Notes: a model not told the origin generated them from the letters alone. Positions 25,598-35,874 are shown, counted from the first letter of the stretch. The stretch is DNA of 64,000 bases from Alteromonas salexigens (GCF_025628895.1 NZ_JAOTJC010000011.1:1-64000); one strand, 5' to 3'. Program-made: numbers and translations.

Positions 25598-27898
25598 ATG
25601 GCAAAATCTATTTTCAGACGTTCATTGGTGTCGGGCTTTGTCGCTTTGGCATTATCCAGTGGTGCTGCCGTGGCAGACGATCAAAAATCCATGAGCAAGC
25701 CCGAAAGCGCTAAGGGGATCGGTGTCAGTAAGCCCTTTACGCCTAAGTCCAACGCATTCTGGTGGCCGGACCAACTCGACTTATCTGCACTACGGGATCA
25801 CGACCGCCGCTCCAACCCGTATGGCGAAGGCTTTGACTACGCAGAAGCGTTTAATCAGCTGGACCTTGAACAGGTGATGACGGATGTGGATGCCCTGCTT
25901 ACCGACTCTCAGGACTGGTGGCCGGCTGACTGGGGAAATTATGGCCCCTTCTTTATTCGCCTGTCATGGCACAGCGCAGGTACCTACCGGACGCTGGACG
26001 GACGGGGAGGCGGTGAAGGGGCACAGATGCGTTTCGATCCGTTAAACAGCTGGCCGGATAACGGCAACCTGGATAAAGCCAAACGCCTGCTTTGGCCCGT
26101 TAAACAGAAATATGGTCGGGCGCTCTCCTGGGGTGACCTGATGATCTTGGCAGGCACCGTGGGCATGAAGAACATGGGCTTTGATATTTACGGCTTCGCT
26201 GGTGGCCGCACCGACGACTGGGAGCCGGACATGGTGTACTGGGGTCCTGAAGTAGAAATGCTGGCCAGCGACCGGGAAGAACGTGACGGCAAATTACAGC
26301 GTCCGCTGGGTGCCACCCACATGGGGCTGATATACGTCAATCCGGAAGGGCCTAAGGGCAAACCCGATCCCATGGGCTCTGCGAAAAATATTCGCACTGC
26401 ATTCTCGCGGATGGCGATGAATGACGAAGAGACCGTGGCACTGATTGCCGGTGGCCACACATTTGGGAAAATGCACGGTGCGCACAAAGCCGGAGAGTGT
26501 CTGGATGTTGAACCCGGCGCGGCCGCAGTAGAAGAGCAGGGACTTGGTTGGAAAAACAAGTGTGGCAAGGGTAATGCGGAAGACACCGTAACCAGTGGAT
26601 TGGAAGGCGCATGGACACAGGCGCCCACTCGCTGGACGACCTTGTATCTGTCAAACCTGTTAAATAATGAATGGGAACAGACACGCAGCCCGGGCGGTGC
26701 AATTATCTGGGTGCCAAAAGACAAGGCGATGCATGAAGCTGTGCCGGACGCCCACGTAAAAGGCAAGAAAAACCCACCGGTCATGACCACGGCAGACCTG
26801 GCGCTCAAGTATGATCCCGAGTATCGCAAAATTGCTGAGCGATTCCTGGCTAACCCGGATGCGTATCAGCAGGCTTTTGCCAAAGCCTGGTTTAAACTGA
26901 CTCACCGGGATATGGGGCCACGTGATCGTTACCTGGGTAATCAGGTGCCGGACGAAAAGTTCCTGTGGCAAGATCCGGTACAGGAGATTGACTATGATTT
27001 AGTCACGCCGTCACAGGTAGAAACCCTGAAAGCGGCGATACTAGACACCGACGTCAGTGTTGCCACATTGGTGAAAGCTGCCTGGGGTGCCGCAGCCAGT
27101 TTCCGGGCGTCAGACATGCGCGGCGGGGCGACCGGCGGACGCATCCGGCTTGAGCCTCAGGTGAGCTGGGAAGTGAATGACCCCGCTGAACTGAACAAAG
27201 TCTTGGCGGCACTGGAAAAAGTACGTAGCAACTTTAACAGTAAGGCCGGAGACACCCAGATTTCCATGGCCGACATAGTGGTGCTGGGCGGTGCCGCAGC
27301 CATTGAAAAAGCCGCCGCCGATGCCGGATACGACATTACCGTGCCCTTTACCCCAGGGCGGGCCGATGCGACCGCCGCGCAGACCGATGTGGAGTCGTTT
27401 GCGTTGCTGGAGCCATCAGCCGATGCATTCCGGAATTATTTCAACCAAGACACGAGTTATCGCGGGCCGGCAGACATGCTGGTGGATAAAGCCGATCAGC
27501 TCAACCTGACCGTGCCTGAAATGACTGCGCTGGTGGGCGGTCTGCGGGTATTGGGGGCGAACACCGGTGGCAGCGAACACGGCGTGTTTACCGATAACCC
27601 CGGCCAGCTGTCGAATGACTTCTTCGTCAACCTGGTGGATATGGGCGTGAAATGGCGTAAAACCGATGATGCGTCAGTCTACGAAGGGCTGAACAGAGAA
27701 ACCGGGGAAGTATTATATACCGCCACCCCTGTGGATCTCATCTTCGGTTCAAACTCGGAGCTACGAGCGGTCACTGAAGTGTATGCTTATGACGGCGCGG
27801 AAGAGCAGTTTGTGAATGACTTTGTCGATGCCTGGACTAAGGTAATGTTGTTAGACCGCTTCGATCTACGTCACGATCTGAACGCCAGTATCGAGTAA
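25598..27898 (+). CDS. katG: Catalase-peroxidase with a signal peptide
   Basis: The product has 766 residues and is a full two-domain KatG. The distal heme triad is Arg 121, Trp 124 and His 125 in [12 protein letters not shown]. The covalent-adduct Tyr is in [10 protein letters not shown]. The proximal heme ligand is His 287 in [11 protein letters not shown]. The C-terminal heme-less repeat is complete. It removes H2O2 by catalase and peroxidase action. The N-terminus ([21 protein letters not shown]) is a Sec-type signal absent from classical cytoplasmic KatG, so this enzyme should be periplasmic, as in the KatP-type minority. A weak ribosome site precedes the ATG; an adjacent TTG at 25595 is less likely. 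The gene ends in a strong terminator. Confidence 0.96.
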   Translation: MAKSIFRRSLVSGFVALALSSGAAVADDQKSMSKPESAKGIGVSKPFTPKSNAFWWPDQLDLSALRDHDRRSNPYGEGFDYAEAFNQLDLEQVMTDVDALLTDSQDWWPADWGNYGPFFIRLSWHSAGTYRTLDGRGGGEGAQMRFDPLNSWPDNGNLDKAKRLLWPVKQKYGRALSWGDLMILAGTVGMKNMGFDIYGFAGGRTDDWEPDMVYWGPEVEMLASDREERDGKLQRPLGATHMGLIYVNPEGPKGKPDPMGSAKNIRTAFSRMAMNDEETVALIAGGHTFGKMHGAHKAGECLDVEPGAAAVEEQGLGWKNKCGKGNAEDTVTSGLEGAWTQAPTRWTTLYLSNLLNNEWEQTRSPGGAIIWVPKDKAMHEAVPDAHVKGKKNPPVMTTADLALKYDPEYRKIAERFLANPDAYQQAFAKAWFKLTHRDMGPRDRYLGNQVPDEKFLWQDPVQEIDYDLVTPSQVETLKAAILDTDVSVATLVKAAWGAAASFRASDMRGGATGGRIRLEPQVSWEVNDPAELNKVLAALEKVRSNFNSKAGDTQISMADIVVLGGAAAIEKAAADAGYDITVPFTPGRADATAAQTDVESFALLEPSADAFRNYFNQDTSYRGPADMLVDKADQLNLTVPEMTALVGGLRVLGANTGGSEHGVFTDNPGQLSNDFFVNLVDMGVKWRKTDDASVYEGLNRETGEVLYTATPVDLIFGSNSELRAVTEVYAYDGAEEQFVNDFVDAWTKVMLLDRFDLRHDLNASIE

Positions 27899-27920
27899 TC
27901 AGTTATATGGTGAAACGTAA

Positions 27921-27948
27921 AAGGCCAGTCGCGAGACTGGCCTTTTTT
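27921..27948. terminator. Bidirectional terminator between katG and the MscS gene
   Basis: A 10-bp perfect stem, AAGGCCAGTC/GACTGGCCTT with a GCGA loop, has TTTTTT on the plus side and an A-run on the other, so it can serve both converging genes. Confidence 0.9.
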
Positions 27949-27970
27949 ATGATTGAGTGTTTGTTATCCG

Positions 27971-29299
27971 TTAATCGGACGTAGTGTTCTTCAACGAAAT
28001 CGGCTGCTCATTGACGACCCGGACTTCCCGCTGAGGGAAAGGAATTTCTATATTATGTTCACGTAATGTTTCGAAGACCAGTAATAGCAAATCACCACCA
28101 ACCCGGTTTTTACCGTCGTCAATGCCTTCCATCCAGAACTCGACAAACATGTTCACGCCGGAGTCACCAAAACTGTCTATTTCACAATCCGGTCGCTCTT
28201 CAAATGGTACATCATCGCCACTAATAACCTGCGGATGAGTCGCCACAGCCTCGCGAATGATGTCACACATCGCACGAATATCGGTTTTGTAGGCTACCGA
28301 AAAGTCAATCCGGTAGCGCTGTTTGGGATCTTTGTGAGTCCAGTTGGTGAGTAACGAACTGATAAATTTTTCATTGGGCACCAGGATGTCTTTACCGTCA
28401 TAGGTTTCCAGTACCGCGTAGCGCATCTTGAACTCGCGCACGAATCCCTTACTTCCGTCATCCAGCTCTACGTAATCGCCCACGGTGAGTGACCGGTCCA
28501 GCAGGATAATGATCCCCGATATAAAGTTGGAGGCGATGGACTGCAAACCTAATCCCAGACCGACACCCACAGCACCACCAAATACCGCCAGCGCTGTCAG
28601 ATTGATGCCCATGATATTGAGCAGCAACAGGAAACCCACACAGAACAACGCCACCTCAAACAGCTTAACGAAGACTTCTTTGGTAGTGACGTCCAGCTTA
28701 TGGTGGCGACGAATTAAGTCCTGGCCTACGTTGTTAGAAGCGCGTCCCAGCCAAAACAGCAGGGCTCCAAAAATTAACACCCGGGCAATACCATAAGCAG
28801 ATATTTGCACGTTGCCGACGGATATAGAGGCTGACTCTAAGGCATCAATTACCGCAGGCAATACGCCCACCAAATGCAGAAATACGATGGGCAGGCCTAC
28901 CCAGCGCATAAAGAGGCCCACGGTTTCACTGGTGACGAAAGCCCGTACACAGGAGGTCAGGAATAACATCACAGCCACCACCAGTGCGATTTCCAGCAGC
29001 CAGGCATTGAACTGGTATTCATCGCCTAATACAGCGGTGAGTTTTAACAGCGTAATAGCAAGAATAGGATAAAAGGTGCCACCAATACGCCAGCCCAGCC
29101 ACCTCAGGGCATGATCACCTTCAGCGGGTTGCTGACGGGTAACCGAAAGCCGGTTGCGTAAGGTGTTTCCCAACAGCCAGGCAATCAGGTAAATACCCGC
29201 AATTAAGCACAACTGCACGATAAACTGCTTACTGAGCACTGCTGCGGCGGCTTGCTGCAAGAATGCGTCCCACTGTTCAAGCAGTGAAGAGAAATCCAT
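27971..29299 (-). CDS. MscS-family mechanosensitive channel
   Basis: The 442-residue protein has about five membrane segments followed by the MscS pore helix and beta domain. Key stretches are the Gly/Ala-rich pore AVFGGAVGVGLGLGLQSIA, then IILLDRSLTVGDYVELDDG, the ETYDGKDILVPNEKFISS block, and a C-terminal vestibule domain. This is the mid-size YjeP/YbdG-like layout, longer than the 286-residue E. coli MscS. It should gate under membrane tension to release solutes during hypo-osmotic shock. It is monocistronic and converges on katG. Confidence 0.93.
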   Translation of the reverse strand: MDFSSLLEQWDAFLQQAAAAVLSKQFIVQLCLIAGIYLIAWLLGNTLRNRLSVTRQQPAEGDHALRWLGWRIGGTFYPILAITLLKLTAVLGDEYQFNAWLLEIALVVAVMLFLTSCVRAFVTSETVGLFMRWVGLPIVFLHLVGVLPAVIDALESASISVGNVQISAYGIARVLIFGALLFWLGRASNNVGQDLIRRHHKLDVTTKEVFVKLFEVALFCVGFLLLLNIMGINLTALAVFGGAVGVGLGLGLQSIASNFISGIIILLDRSLTVGDYVELDDGSKGFVREFKMRYAVLETYDGKDILVPNEKFISSLLTNWTHKDPKQRYRIDFSVAYKTDIRAMCDIIREAVATHPQVISGDDVPFEERPDCEIDSFGDSGVNMFVEFWMEGIDDGKNRVGGDLLLLVFETLREHNIEIPFPQREVRVVNEQPISLKNTTSD

Positions 29300-29407
29300 T
29301 GTAGTACCTTTTTTTGCTGTCTCTGCTGGCGCAGAGAAGGTCGCGGCGAAGTACGCCCTTATCTTGCTGCTGTTTGTACCCTGTAATGTATTAAGGGTAA
29401 AGCAAAA

Positions 29408-30676
29408 TCATTGCTTTACCAGTGTGGCAACCGCATCGTCGGATGATGCAGGCGCTGCACGCTTAAACTGCAAGGTTAGTCTGGCGCCTCCTAGCGAGCT
29501 GTCAGCGGCACTGCACATGCCGCCATGCCATTGCATTACGCGCCTTACGATGGCCAAACCTAAGCCGGCCCCGCCGCCTTGACGGCTTCGGGCAGGATCT
29601 GGCCGGTAAAAAGCATCGAAAACAGCGCTTTTGTGCTCCTCTGGGATGCCTGGTCCGTCATCGTCAACATGCAGTTCAATATGCGTAGTATCGGCCGTAA
29701 CTACCACCACGACTCGCTCGGTGGCGTGTCTGACGGCATTAGTGAGAAGATTATCCAGCGCCCGGGCCACCAAATGACTATCGGCAATTAATTCGACTTC
29801 GTCTCCTGTCACAGTGATGTTGATATCTTTTCTTATTGTCAGGGCATTAATTCGCTGCTGACATAAGGCAATTAGTGGAATGCTTTCTATCAGCAGGTCG
29901 GGTTCTAAAACATTCAGGCGGGTAAAATCCAACATTTCCTGAACCAGCGCATCCAGCTCATCGACATCGCTGATCAGATCCTGAACCTGGTCTGCATTCA
30001 GGCCTGCGTCAGTGGCCAACGCAAACTTCATTCTGGCCAGCGGTGTCTTAAATTCATGGGTGACGGCGCCGGTCAGTTCGCGCTGATTGTGCAGCAGGGT
30101 TTTTACATTCTGGCTCAGTTCGTCTAACGCATAGCTGACCGCATAAAGTGGCGAACTGCGGGAGAGGGCAGGCACGTGCAGACTGCCATCGGTTTCCAGT
30201 TTTCTGGTACTTTTAACGAGTTTTCCCAAATCCCGCCAGAGGGGATAAATCCAGACCGCTATCACGACGCCCAGCAAAATAAAGAACAGACTACTGTAAA
30301 GCCACCAGTAACCAGACGTATCCTCTGAATAAGAAAAGGTAGCGGTGATGACCTCACTCTTGTGCACGGGGATATAAATCTTCCACTGCTGCTCATAAAA
30401 CCCGTGGACCAGCTCTCCTCTGGCCAGCGAGGCGCTAACTGAAGGCCCTAAGGCGAGTGACTGAGAGGGAATTTTTTTATGGGGTACCCCGGCCTGGTCC
30501 AGCAGCTCAGTGAGAACGCGCGGCTGGTTGCGATGTGCCTGCAGTAGTTTCAGCCAGGCTTGTTCTGACTCATTCAGGGCAGGCTTACTCACAGGAAGTA
30601 GCTGTTCCAGACCCACGCTCAGGGTGATGAGGCTAAGGACAATAACCACGTATAAACTGAAAAACAGCCTTGTCAT
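29408..30676 (-). CDS. Sensor histidine kinase, RstB-like
   Basis: The 422-residue kinase has two membrane segments (about 4-22 and 127-145) bracketing a periplasmic sensor of about 100 residues. HAMP-like and HisKA segments follow (GAVTHEFKTPLARMKF, His 207), then an ATPase with DNLLTNAVRHA, DDGPGIPEEH and GGAGLGLAIV. The paired regulator gene lies 11 bases upstream, so the two are co-transcribed. Similarity of the regulator to RstA suggests the RstB class. The stimulus is unknown; context with a MipA-family barrel suggests envelope conditions. Confidence 0.92.
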   Translation of the reverse strand: MTRLFFSLYVVIVLSLITLSVGLEQLLPVSKPALNESEQAWLKLLQAHRNQPRVLTELLDQAGVPHKKIPSQSLALGPSVSASLARGELVHGFYEQQWKIYIPVHKSEVITATFSYSEDTSGYWWLYSSLFFILLGVVIAVWIYPLWRDLGKLVKSTRKLETDGSLHVPALSRSSPLYAVSYALDELSQNVKTLLHNQRELTGAVTHEFKTPLARMKFALATDAGLNADQVQDLISDVDELDALVQEMLDFTRLNVLEPDLLIESIPLIALCQQRINALTIRKDINITVTGDEVELIADSHLVARALDNLLTNAVRHATERVVVVVTADTTHIELHVDDDGPGIPEEHKSAVFDAFYRPDPARSRQGGGAGLGLAIVRRVMQWHGGMCSAADSSLGGARLTLQFKRAAPASSDDAVATLVKQ

Positions 30677-30687
30677 GCTGCTAGCTC

Positions 30688-31407
30688 CTAGCCCCAGGCA
30701 TCAGCGACAAAAAAGAAGCCCTTACCCCATATCGTTTTAATACGATAAGGGTTCTGAGCACAGTCCTTTAGTTTTTTGCGCAGTCGTGAAATTCTGACAT
30801 CGGCCGAGCGATCGAGTCCGTCATACTCACGACCGATAATCTGCTTGTATATCTGTTCGCGGAATACGATTTCTCCGGCGTGAGTGGCAAGCAGATATAA
30901 CAGGTCAAATTCATGCGTAGTGAGTTCGACCGGGTGGTGGTCAAGCACTACCCGCCTGGCGCGCTTGTCTATATGTAAGTTGCCATAGGTAAGCGAGTCT
31001 GTGGTGGTAACCTGCTGGGGAGGAATGCGGCGTAATAATGCCTGAATGCGGGCCAGCAGTAATCGCGGCTCCACGGGTTTAGTAACGTAATCATCGGCGC
31101 CGAGCTCGAGTCCGAGAATTTCATCCAGCGGATCGTTCCTCGCCGTCATGAATAACAGTGGGCCCTGGTAAGTATTTCTCAGCGTCTGGCATAAGGCTAG
31201 TCCGCTGTCCCCGGGCAACATTATATCCAGTACAATCACAGCCGGAGGTGTGGCGGCTACCACTTCCATCAGCGTGGTGCCGTCAGGCAAAGCTATCACA
31301 TGAAAATTATTCTTTTCCAGATACTCCGTAACCAGTTGGCGCAGACGAGTGTCGTCTTCAACTAATATTACCGTGGGATGAGGCGTCACGTTCAAAACAA
31401 GCTCCAT
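30688..31407 (-). CDS. OmpR/PhoB-type response regulator, RstA-like
   Basis: The 239-residue product has a receiver domain (VILVEDD, phospho-acceptor Asp 61 in VLDIMLPGDSG, Lys in VTKP) and a winged-helix DNA-binding domain. The latter ends YDGLDRSADVRISRLRKKL and YRIKTIWGKGFFFV. The YDGLDRSVDVxISRLRKKL and PYRIKTxxxKGYxF blocks are very close to E. coli RstA. It starts inside the last codons of the DUF3019 gene (16-base overlap), so translation is coupled. It forms one operon with MipA-like, DUF3019 and the kinase. Confidence 0.94.
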   Translation of the reverse strand: MELVLNVTPHPTVILVEDDTRLRQLVTEYLEKNNFHVIALPDGTTLMEVVAATPPAVIVLDIMLPGDSGLALCQTLRNTYQGPLLFMTARNDPLDEILGLELGADDYVTKPVEPRLLLARIQALLRRIPPQQVTTTDSLTYGNLHIDKRARRVVLDHHPVELTTHEFDLLYLLATHAGEIVFREQIYKQIIGREYDGLDRSADVRISRLRKKLKDCAQNPYRIKTIWGKGFFFVADAWG

Positions 31408-31772
31408 GGTAAGCGCACCCGGCGTCTGGGAGGATGCGATTCAATAACACTGTGCTTGAGGAGGAAGCGTTTATGCAACCGGTTCTGTTTGTCTGTCAGC
31501 TCAAACAATACGTCATCGTCAATTGTCAGTGGAAGCTGTATTTTGGGGGAGGTGAAGCAGCCATAGCGCGAGTTGTCTATATTTAAGCAACTGTTACGTA
31601 TGACGCTTTCAGCAGCATAAAGCCGGACAGTTACCAGGCTTTCGCATACTTCATCGGGCTTCGAGACCACACATTCTCCGGGAATGATCTCCCATTCGAT
31701 AGCTTGCAGTGAAGTACTGAACGAAAACCCAGCGATCGTGAGAAGAAACAACAACCCTTTATTATTTTTCAT
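31392..31772 (-). CDS. DUF3019 family exported protein
   Basis: The 126-residue protein has a signal peptide ending at LQA. It then has WEIIPGECVVSKPDEVCESLVTV, Cys-containing beta strands (CLNIDNSRYGCF) and a basic C-terminus, matching the DUF3019 family. Four mature-part Cys residues suggest disulfides in the periplasm. It begins one base after the MipA-like gene stop and overlaps the response regulator start, so it is an integral member of this four-gene operon. It may be a periplasmic accessory of the two-component system. The function is unknown. Confidence 0.88.
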   Translation of the reverse strand: MKNNKGLLFLLTIAGFSFSTSLQAIEWEIIPGECVVSKPDEVCESLVTVRLYAAESVIRNSCLNIDNSRYGCFTSPKIQLPLTIDDDVLFELTDKQNRLHKRFLLKHSVIESHPPRRRVRLPWSLF

Positions 31773-31773
31773 A

Positions 31774-32634
31774 TTAAAACCGATACGCTACGCCAGTGAA
31801 GACCGAGTAAATCGTGTCTTTGTTGACGATGGGGCTGTCAGTCATACCTGCATGAAGTCGCGTAAAGCCTGCACGGGTGAGAAGCGTCCACTTCGAAGTC
31901 AGCGGGTAGCTCCCGTTAATACTTACCCCATACTGAAGCCCGGCCCGGCCTGTATAGGTTAGCTCGCCAGTGGCGGTATCCTGCTCACGGATACCATAAT
32001 AATAATCAGTGAGCGCTGCGCTCTTCCAGCTTACATGCGGTGACATCGCTATCTGCCATTTTTTCCACTGCGTATAATAACGGTAGGTGAGGGCTGCATG
32101 AAAACCGCTATATACACCGCTAATATCTCTTGCTATGGCTAATTGGAGCTGCTGATTACCGGCGTACCATTGCCCCCGGATACCGCCGTCAACAGCCCAG
32201 TTTCGACTGGCAATGTCGTCGACTGAAATGGTGGTACTGGGCTCCTGGGGACTATCCGGGGGAGCGTCCGCAGCTAGCGAAGCAGCAGGGATCAGAATGT
32301 TACTGGTATGCCAGAAGCTGAAATTGGCTTTCTCGGCATTGGGGGCGACAAACAATTCAATACTAAACGTATCAGTAGGAATGAACTGGTAACCCAATTC
32401 CCCATTGTCGAAATAGGCAGCCTCCCCGTACCAGGCAATGTCGGGTAACAAAATATAGGGAATAGCATCGCCGTCCACCAGCGGGTTGGTGCGCCCGCCC
32501 AGACCTAATGCCAGGCCCACCTGCCAACTATTGGGCGGAATACAGCCAGAGCCGTCCTCGCAGGCCGGAGCCTCAGCTTGCGCCGGTAAAGGGGACAAAA
32601 TAATTAACAGAAAGAACAGAAAAAGTATTTTCAT
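31774..32634 (-). CDS. MipA/OmpV family outer-membrane protein
   Basis: The 286-residue protein has a signal peptide (residues 1-20, ending AQA) and then the MipA/OmpV pattern: GLALGLGGRTNPLVDGD, IPYILLPDIAWYGEAAYFDNGELGY, repeated amphipathic strands and the C-terminal aromatic signature GVAYRF. It is an outer-membrane barrel; some members scaffold murein enzymes, others are osmoporin-like. As first gene of the operon with DUF3019 and an RstAB-like pair, it is probably both the target and the neighbour of its regulator. Confidence 0.9.
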   Translation of the reverse strand: MKILFLFFLLIILSPLPAQAEAPACEDGSGCIPPNSWQVGLALGLGGRTNPLVDGDAIPYILLPDIAWYGEAAYFDNGELGYQFIPTDTFSIELFVAPNAEKANFSFWHTSNILIPAASLAADAPPDSPQEPSTTISVDDIASRNWAVDGGIRGQWYAGNQQLQLAIARDISGVYSGFHAALTYRYYTQWKKWQIAMSPHVSWKSAALTDYYYGIREQDTATGELTYTGRAGLQYGVSINGSYPLTSKWTLLTRAGFTRLHAGMTDSPIVNKDTIYSVFTGVAYRF

Positions 32635-32796
32635 GGTTGATCAGCACGTTATATCAGCTACAAGCCTACCAAAAGACGTCAGAGTTAACACCGCCCGATT
32701 ACAATTGGTCACAAAATCACGCAACTGATAACGCTTTTTTCTTTGCCACTGCATTACGCTATCCGGGTCAAGCAAGTCTATTTCAGGAGAGAAACT

Positions 32797-34743
32797 ATGG
32801 CTGTCTCACGCGCAGCGATTACAAACGTGTTGGCTTCGGCAATTGCGATTACCGTGATAGGAACAGGATGTAATGACTCAGGGGAAACCTTACCGGGAGC
32901 AACGCCGCCCCCGTTGCAGACACCCCAGGCTATTTCCGGGCAGCTGGAGCAAAAGCCGGGACCCAGTGCGGCATTGTTTATTAAAAATGGTGTTTATTTC
33001 AGTTACGAACAGTATCTGGCCAACCCCACGCCGGTTGATGCCACCGCTGGTGAGGTGCCGAGTACCTATTCAGAAACCACCACGCAGGTAGAAGGTATTG
33101 ATGAACTGGACAGAATAGAGTTTGATGGGACGCACTTTTTTGTCGCGCAAAACATTACTTCGTTATCGGATACCGATGCTTCACAGGTGGTCATTTATCG
33201 TCGGGAGGCCGATAACCGGCTGGTAAATACAGCCACGCTTCCTCTCTCCCAGCCTGACAGCACCCTATCCGGTATTTATCTGCATGCTGACGAGGAAGCC
33301 GCTATACTTGCGGCGGTCACCCAGCAGCACCAATACTTTATCCAGCCGCTGGCGGTATCGGCACAGGTGGTCAGCGACACTGCCAGCTATTTTTCGGTAG
33401 ATGTATTCGACGTTTCAGATAAACGTAATGTCAGTCAACCGACCAATATTGAGGTAGATGGAAACCTGTGGGCTAGCCGGCGAATTGATGATGCAGTTTA
33501 CTTTGTCAGCGACTATATCCCGCCGGTACCGGAGTTATCGACAGACTCGTCGCCTGCTGCGCAGCGTGCCCGCTATAATCAAATTCTGGATATGGCGGAC
33601 ACCAGTTTTTTGCCAGAAGTAAAAGTCAATGGCGTGGCGCAGCGGGTGCTGGCTCTTGATAATTGCTACCTGCCTGCCAATGCCACCGAGCAAGACGGAT
33701 ACGCCCGTATCGTGCAGATCTTAAAGCTGGATCTGTCAGCACCTGCATCATTACAGGCCACTTGCGTGGTGGGTTATGTTTCGTCTTTTCACATGGGCCA
33801 CGAGGCACTTTATCTTACCGCCGGTGGTACAACCGATACCACCATCCATAAATTTAACCTGTCAGATTCCCCCCGCTATGTGGCGACCGGACAAGTCGCC
33901 GGGATAGCCGGTACGCACTCTGCCCACTCTCAGCTGCGGATGAGCGAGCGGGACGGGGTCTTCCGCATCCTCGCCACTCTTACTGAGCCCCAGAATACGC
34001 ATCACCTCTATACGCTAGAGCAGCAAGGCGAAGAACTGGTTGTTGTAGGCGAATTGCCCAACAGCACCTATCCCACCCCTATCGGCAAACCTGGCGAACA
34101 AGTCTACGCAGTCAGATATGTAAAAGATAAAGCGTACGTTGTGACATTTGAAACCATTGACCCATTGTACGTGCTGGATTTGGCGGATCCTGCCGATCCT
34201 CGCATGCTGGGTGAGCTCGAAATTCCTGGCTATTCGAGTTATTTACACCCGTTCGGTGACGACTTGTTGCTGGGTGTGGGCCAGCAAGTTGAGTGGCAAT
34301 CGCCAGGCTCAGGGGGCGACGCTGGCGACCAACTGGTGCCGGTAAGTTCACTGAAGGTCAGTCTCTTCGATGTACGGGATCCGGCTAATCCGCTGGAAAT
34401 CGACCAGTATACTGCGGAATACAGCTACACCCCGGTAGAGTTCGACTACCGCACCCTGTCGGTGCTCGAAGGTTCGACCCACACCCTGTTTGGCATGCCG
34501 GTAGTCAACTGGGGGACCGGCGCAAGCGACAGCCAGCTTCTGGTATTAAATGTGGCACACGGGGAGCAGCGCCCGTTCATGGAAGTAGCCAACACAGTTA
34601 TACCCACGGCGGCAACAAGCCACTACAGAGTTTGGGATAACCGCAGTGTACTCACTGACACAGGTGTGTATTACCTGCATGGGAACGAACTCTATTACCA
34701 GTCGTATGGTGACAGCGAACAGACCTTAGGACCGTTTCACTAG
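32797..34743 (+). CDS. Lipoprotein with C-terminal beta-propeller domain
   Basis: The 648-residue protein has a lipoprotein signal (VIGTGCNDSG, Cys 25) then a long beta-rich region. The segment TTTQVEGIDELDRIEFDGTH near residue 100 is the hallmark of the Beta_propel (PF09826) family. Later blades contain SSYLHPFGDDLLLGVG and SSLKVSLFDVRDPANPLE. The family consists of secreted or lipid-anchored proteins of unknown function. The start at 32797 has CAGGAGAG just before it; the frame extends to 32743 without a good site. It is monocistronic, with a strong terminator after it. Confidence 0.88.
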   Translation: MAVSRAAITNVLASAIAITVIGTGCNDSGETLPGATPPPLQTPQAISGQLEQKPGPSAALFIKNGVYFSYEQYLANPTPVDATAGEVPSTYSETTTQVEGIDELDRIEFDGTHFFVAQNITSLSDTDASQVVIYRREADNRLVNTATLPLSQPDSTLSGIYLHADEEAAILAAVTQQHQYFIQPLAVSAQVVSDTASYFSVDVFDVSDKRNVSQPTNIEVDGNLWASRRIDDAVYFVSDYIPPVPELSTDSSPAAQRARYNQILDMADTSFLPEVKVNGVAQRVLALDNCYLPANATEQDGYARIVQILKLDLSAPASLQATCVVGYVSSFHMGHEALYLTAGGTTDTTIHKFNLSDSPRYVATGQVAGIAGTHSAHSQLRMSERDGVFRILATLTEPQNTHHLYTLEQQGEELVVVGELPNSTYPTPIGKPGEQVYAVRYVKDKAYVVTFETIDPLYVLDLADPADPRMLGELEIPGYSSYLHPFGDDLLLGVGQQVEWQSPGSGGDAGDQLVPVSSLKVSLFDVRDPANPLEIDQYTAEYSYTPVEFDYRTLSVLEGSTHTLFGMPVVNWGTGASDSQLLVLNVAHGEQRPFMEVANTVIPTAATSHYRVWDNRSVLTDTGVYYLHGNELYYQSYGDSEQTLGPFH

Positions 34744-34822
34744 GCCGGCCTTCCAACTTTTACCACTCCCCGGTTCCTGTCAGGGGCGGCGTGTAAATTT
34801 AGCTTACCGCCCGGCCCCGCTT

Positions 34823-34854
34823 GGCGAGGGTGCACAGGCACCCCCGCCTTTTTT
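34823..34854 (+). terminator. Intrinsic terminator after the propeller lipoprotein gene
   Basis: GGCG-A-GGGTGC pairs with GCACCC-C-CGCC around ACAG, with one mismatch, followed by TTTTTT. It also lies 30 bases beyond the stop of the converging M28 peptidase gene. Confidence 0.88.
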
Positions 34855-34884
34855 ATTGCATTTGGCAGGTTATCAATGCAGATC

Positions 34885-35874
34885 TCAGGGAAACGTTATG
34901 GTTGGCAGCGCGTCGTCTAAACGCCTGCTAAGCGCTAACGCAATATCCACCTTACTGAGGAAAAAAGCCTGCCGGATATTAGCCACAGAATCGCTTGGTG
35001 TGTGATAGTGGACATGAGTGTCACCGGCCATAAAAATACTGTCGATGCCCACGGCCAGAAAGCTGGCATGATCACTGGTTTTGCGCCAAGTGGGGCGCGC
35101 CAGATAGCGGGCATCAGGGCGGTAAAGTCTGGCTGGACTGATGGCTATTCGCGCGTGTGGGACGGCACCTTTAAACTGTCCCAGCCATTCACGCAGCAGG
35201 CTGTTGCGCCGGGGCGTAAGAATAAATGCCCGCTGGCTGCGACCGCCGTGCGCCAACATATCCAGGTTCAGATTAAGCTTGATTTGCGACAATGGTACCG
35301 GGGCGTTCTCAACCCAGTGCTTTGACCCATACAGGCCCGCTTCTTCGGCGTCGGTGGCGAGAAATATCACACTGTGGCGGGGTGGGCGTGCTGTAAAAGC
35401 GCTCGCCACGGCCAGCATAACGGCAACCCCCGAGGCATTATCATCAGCGCCGTTAAAAACCCGGCCACCCCGTATGCCCAAATGGTCGTAATGAGCGGTG
35501 ATTACCAGGTAAGTCTGAGGATGCCTGGTGCCCCTGATGAGGCCACTGATATTGACCCCGCAGGTTTTGCTCACATCTGGGGTATAGCAGAATGGCTGGC
35601 GATAGTCGTCTGTCAGGGGCTCCAGTGCCAGCTCGGTAAAGCGGCGCTGAAGATATTGCTTGGCCGCGTGATGACCCGGGGTGCCCGGCTTACGCCCGCC
35701 CATGGCGTTGTCGGCCAGTTGCGTGAGATCGCGCAATGCCTGCTGATGGAGGGGGCTATTGTCTGCGCCTGAAAGGCCGGCGGCGAATGCGCCGGTACTG
35801 AACAGCTGCATGGCAATAAGCACAAGCAGGGTGAACAAGCCACAGCGAATAAACTTCGTGGATACGTCATTCAT
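34885..35874 (-). CDS. M28 family secreted metallopeptidase
   Basis: The 329-residue enzyme has a signal sequence (hydrophobic about 12-32). The M28 two-zinc site is visible in order: VITAHYDHLG (His ligand), NGADDNASGVAVML (bridging Asp), and FLATDAEEAGLYGS (catalytic Glu pair). Later motifs are NLDMLAHGG (Asp ligand) and DTHVHYHTPSDS (final His). It should be an exported aminopeptidase. It is monocistronic and may supply amino acids from peptides released by secreted proteases, but nothing links it directly to the subtilases elsewhere in the window. Confidence 0.93.
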   Translation of the reverse strand: MNDVSTKFIRCGLFTLLVLIAMQLFSTGAFAAGLSGADNSPLHQQALRDLTQLADNAMGGRKPGTPGHHAAKQYLQRRFTELALEPLTDDYRQPFCYTPDVSKTCGVNISGLIRGTRHPQTYLVITAHYDHLGIRGGRVFNGADDNASGVAVMLAVASAFTARPPRHSVIFLATDAEEAGLYGSKHWVENAPVPLSQIKLNLNLDMLAHGGRSQRAFILTPRRNSLLREWLGQFKGAVPHARIAISPARLYRPDARYLARPTWRKTSDHASFLAVGIDSIFMAGDTHVHYHTPSDSVANIRQAFFLSKVDIALALSRRLDDALPTITFP

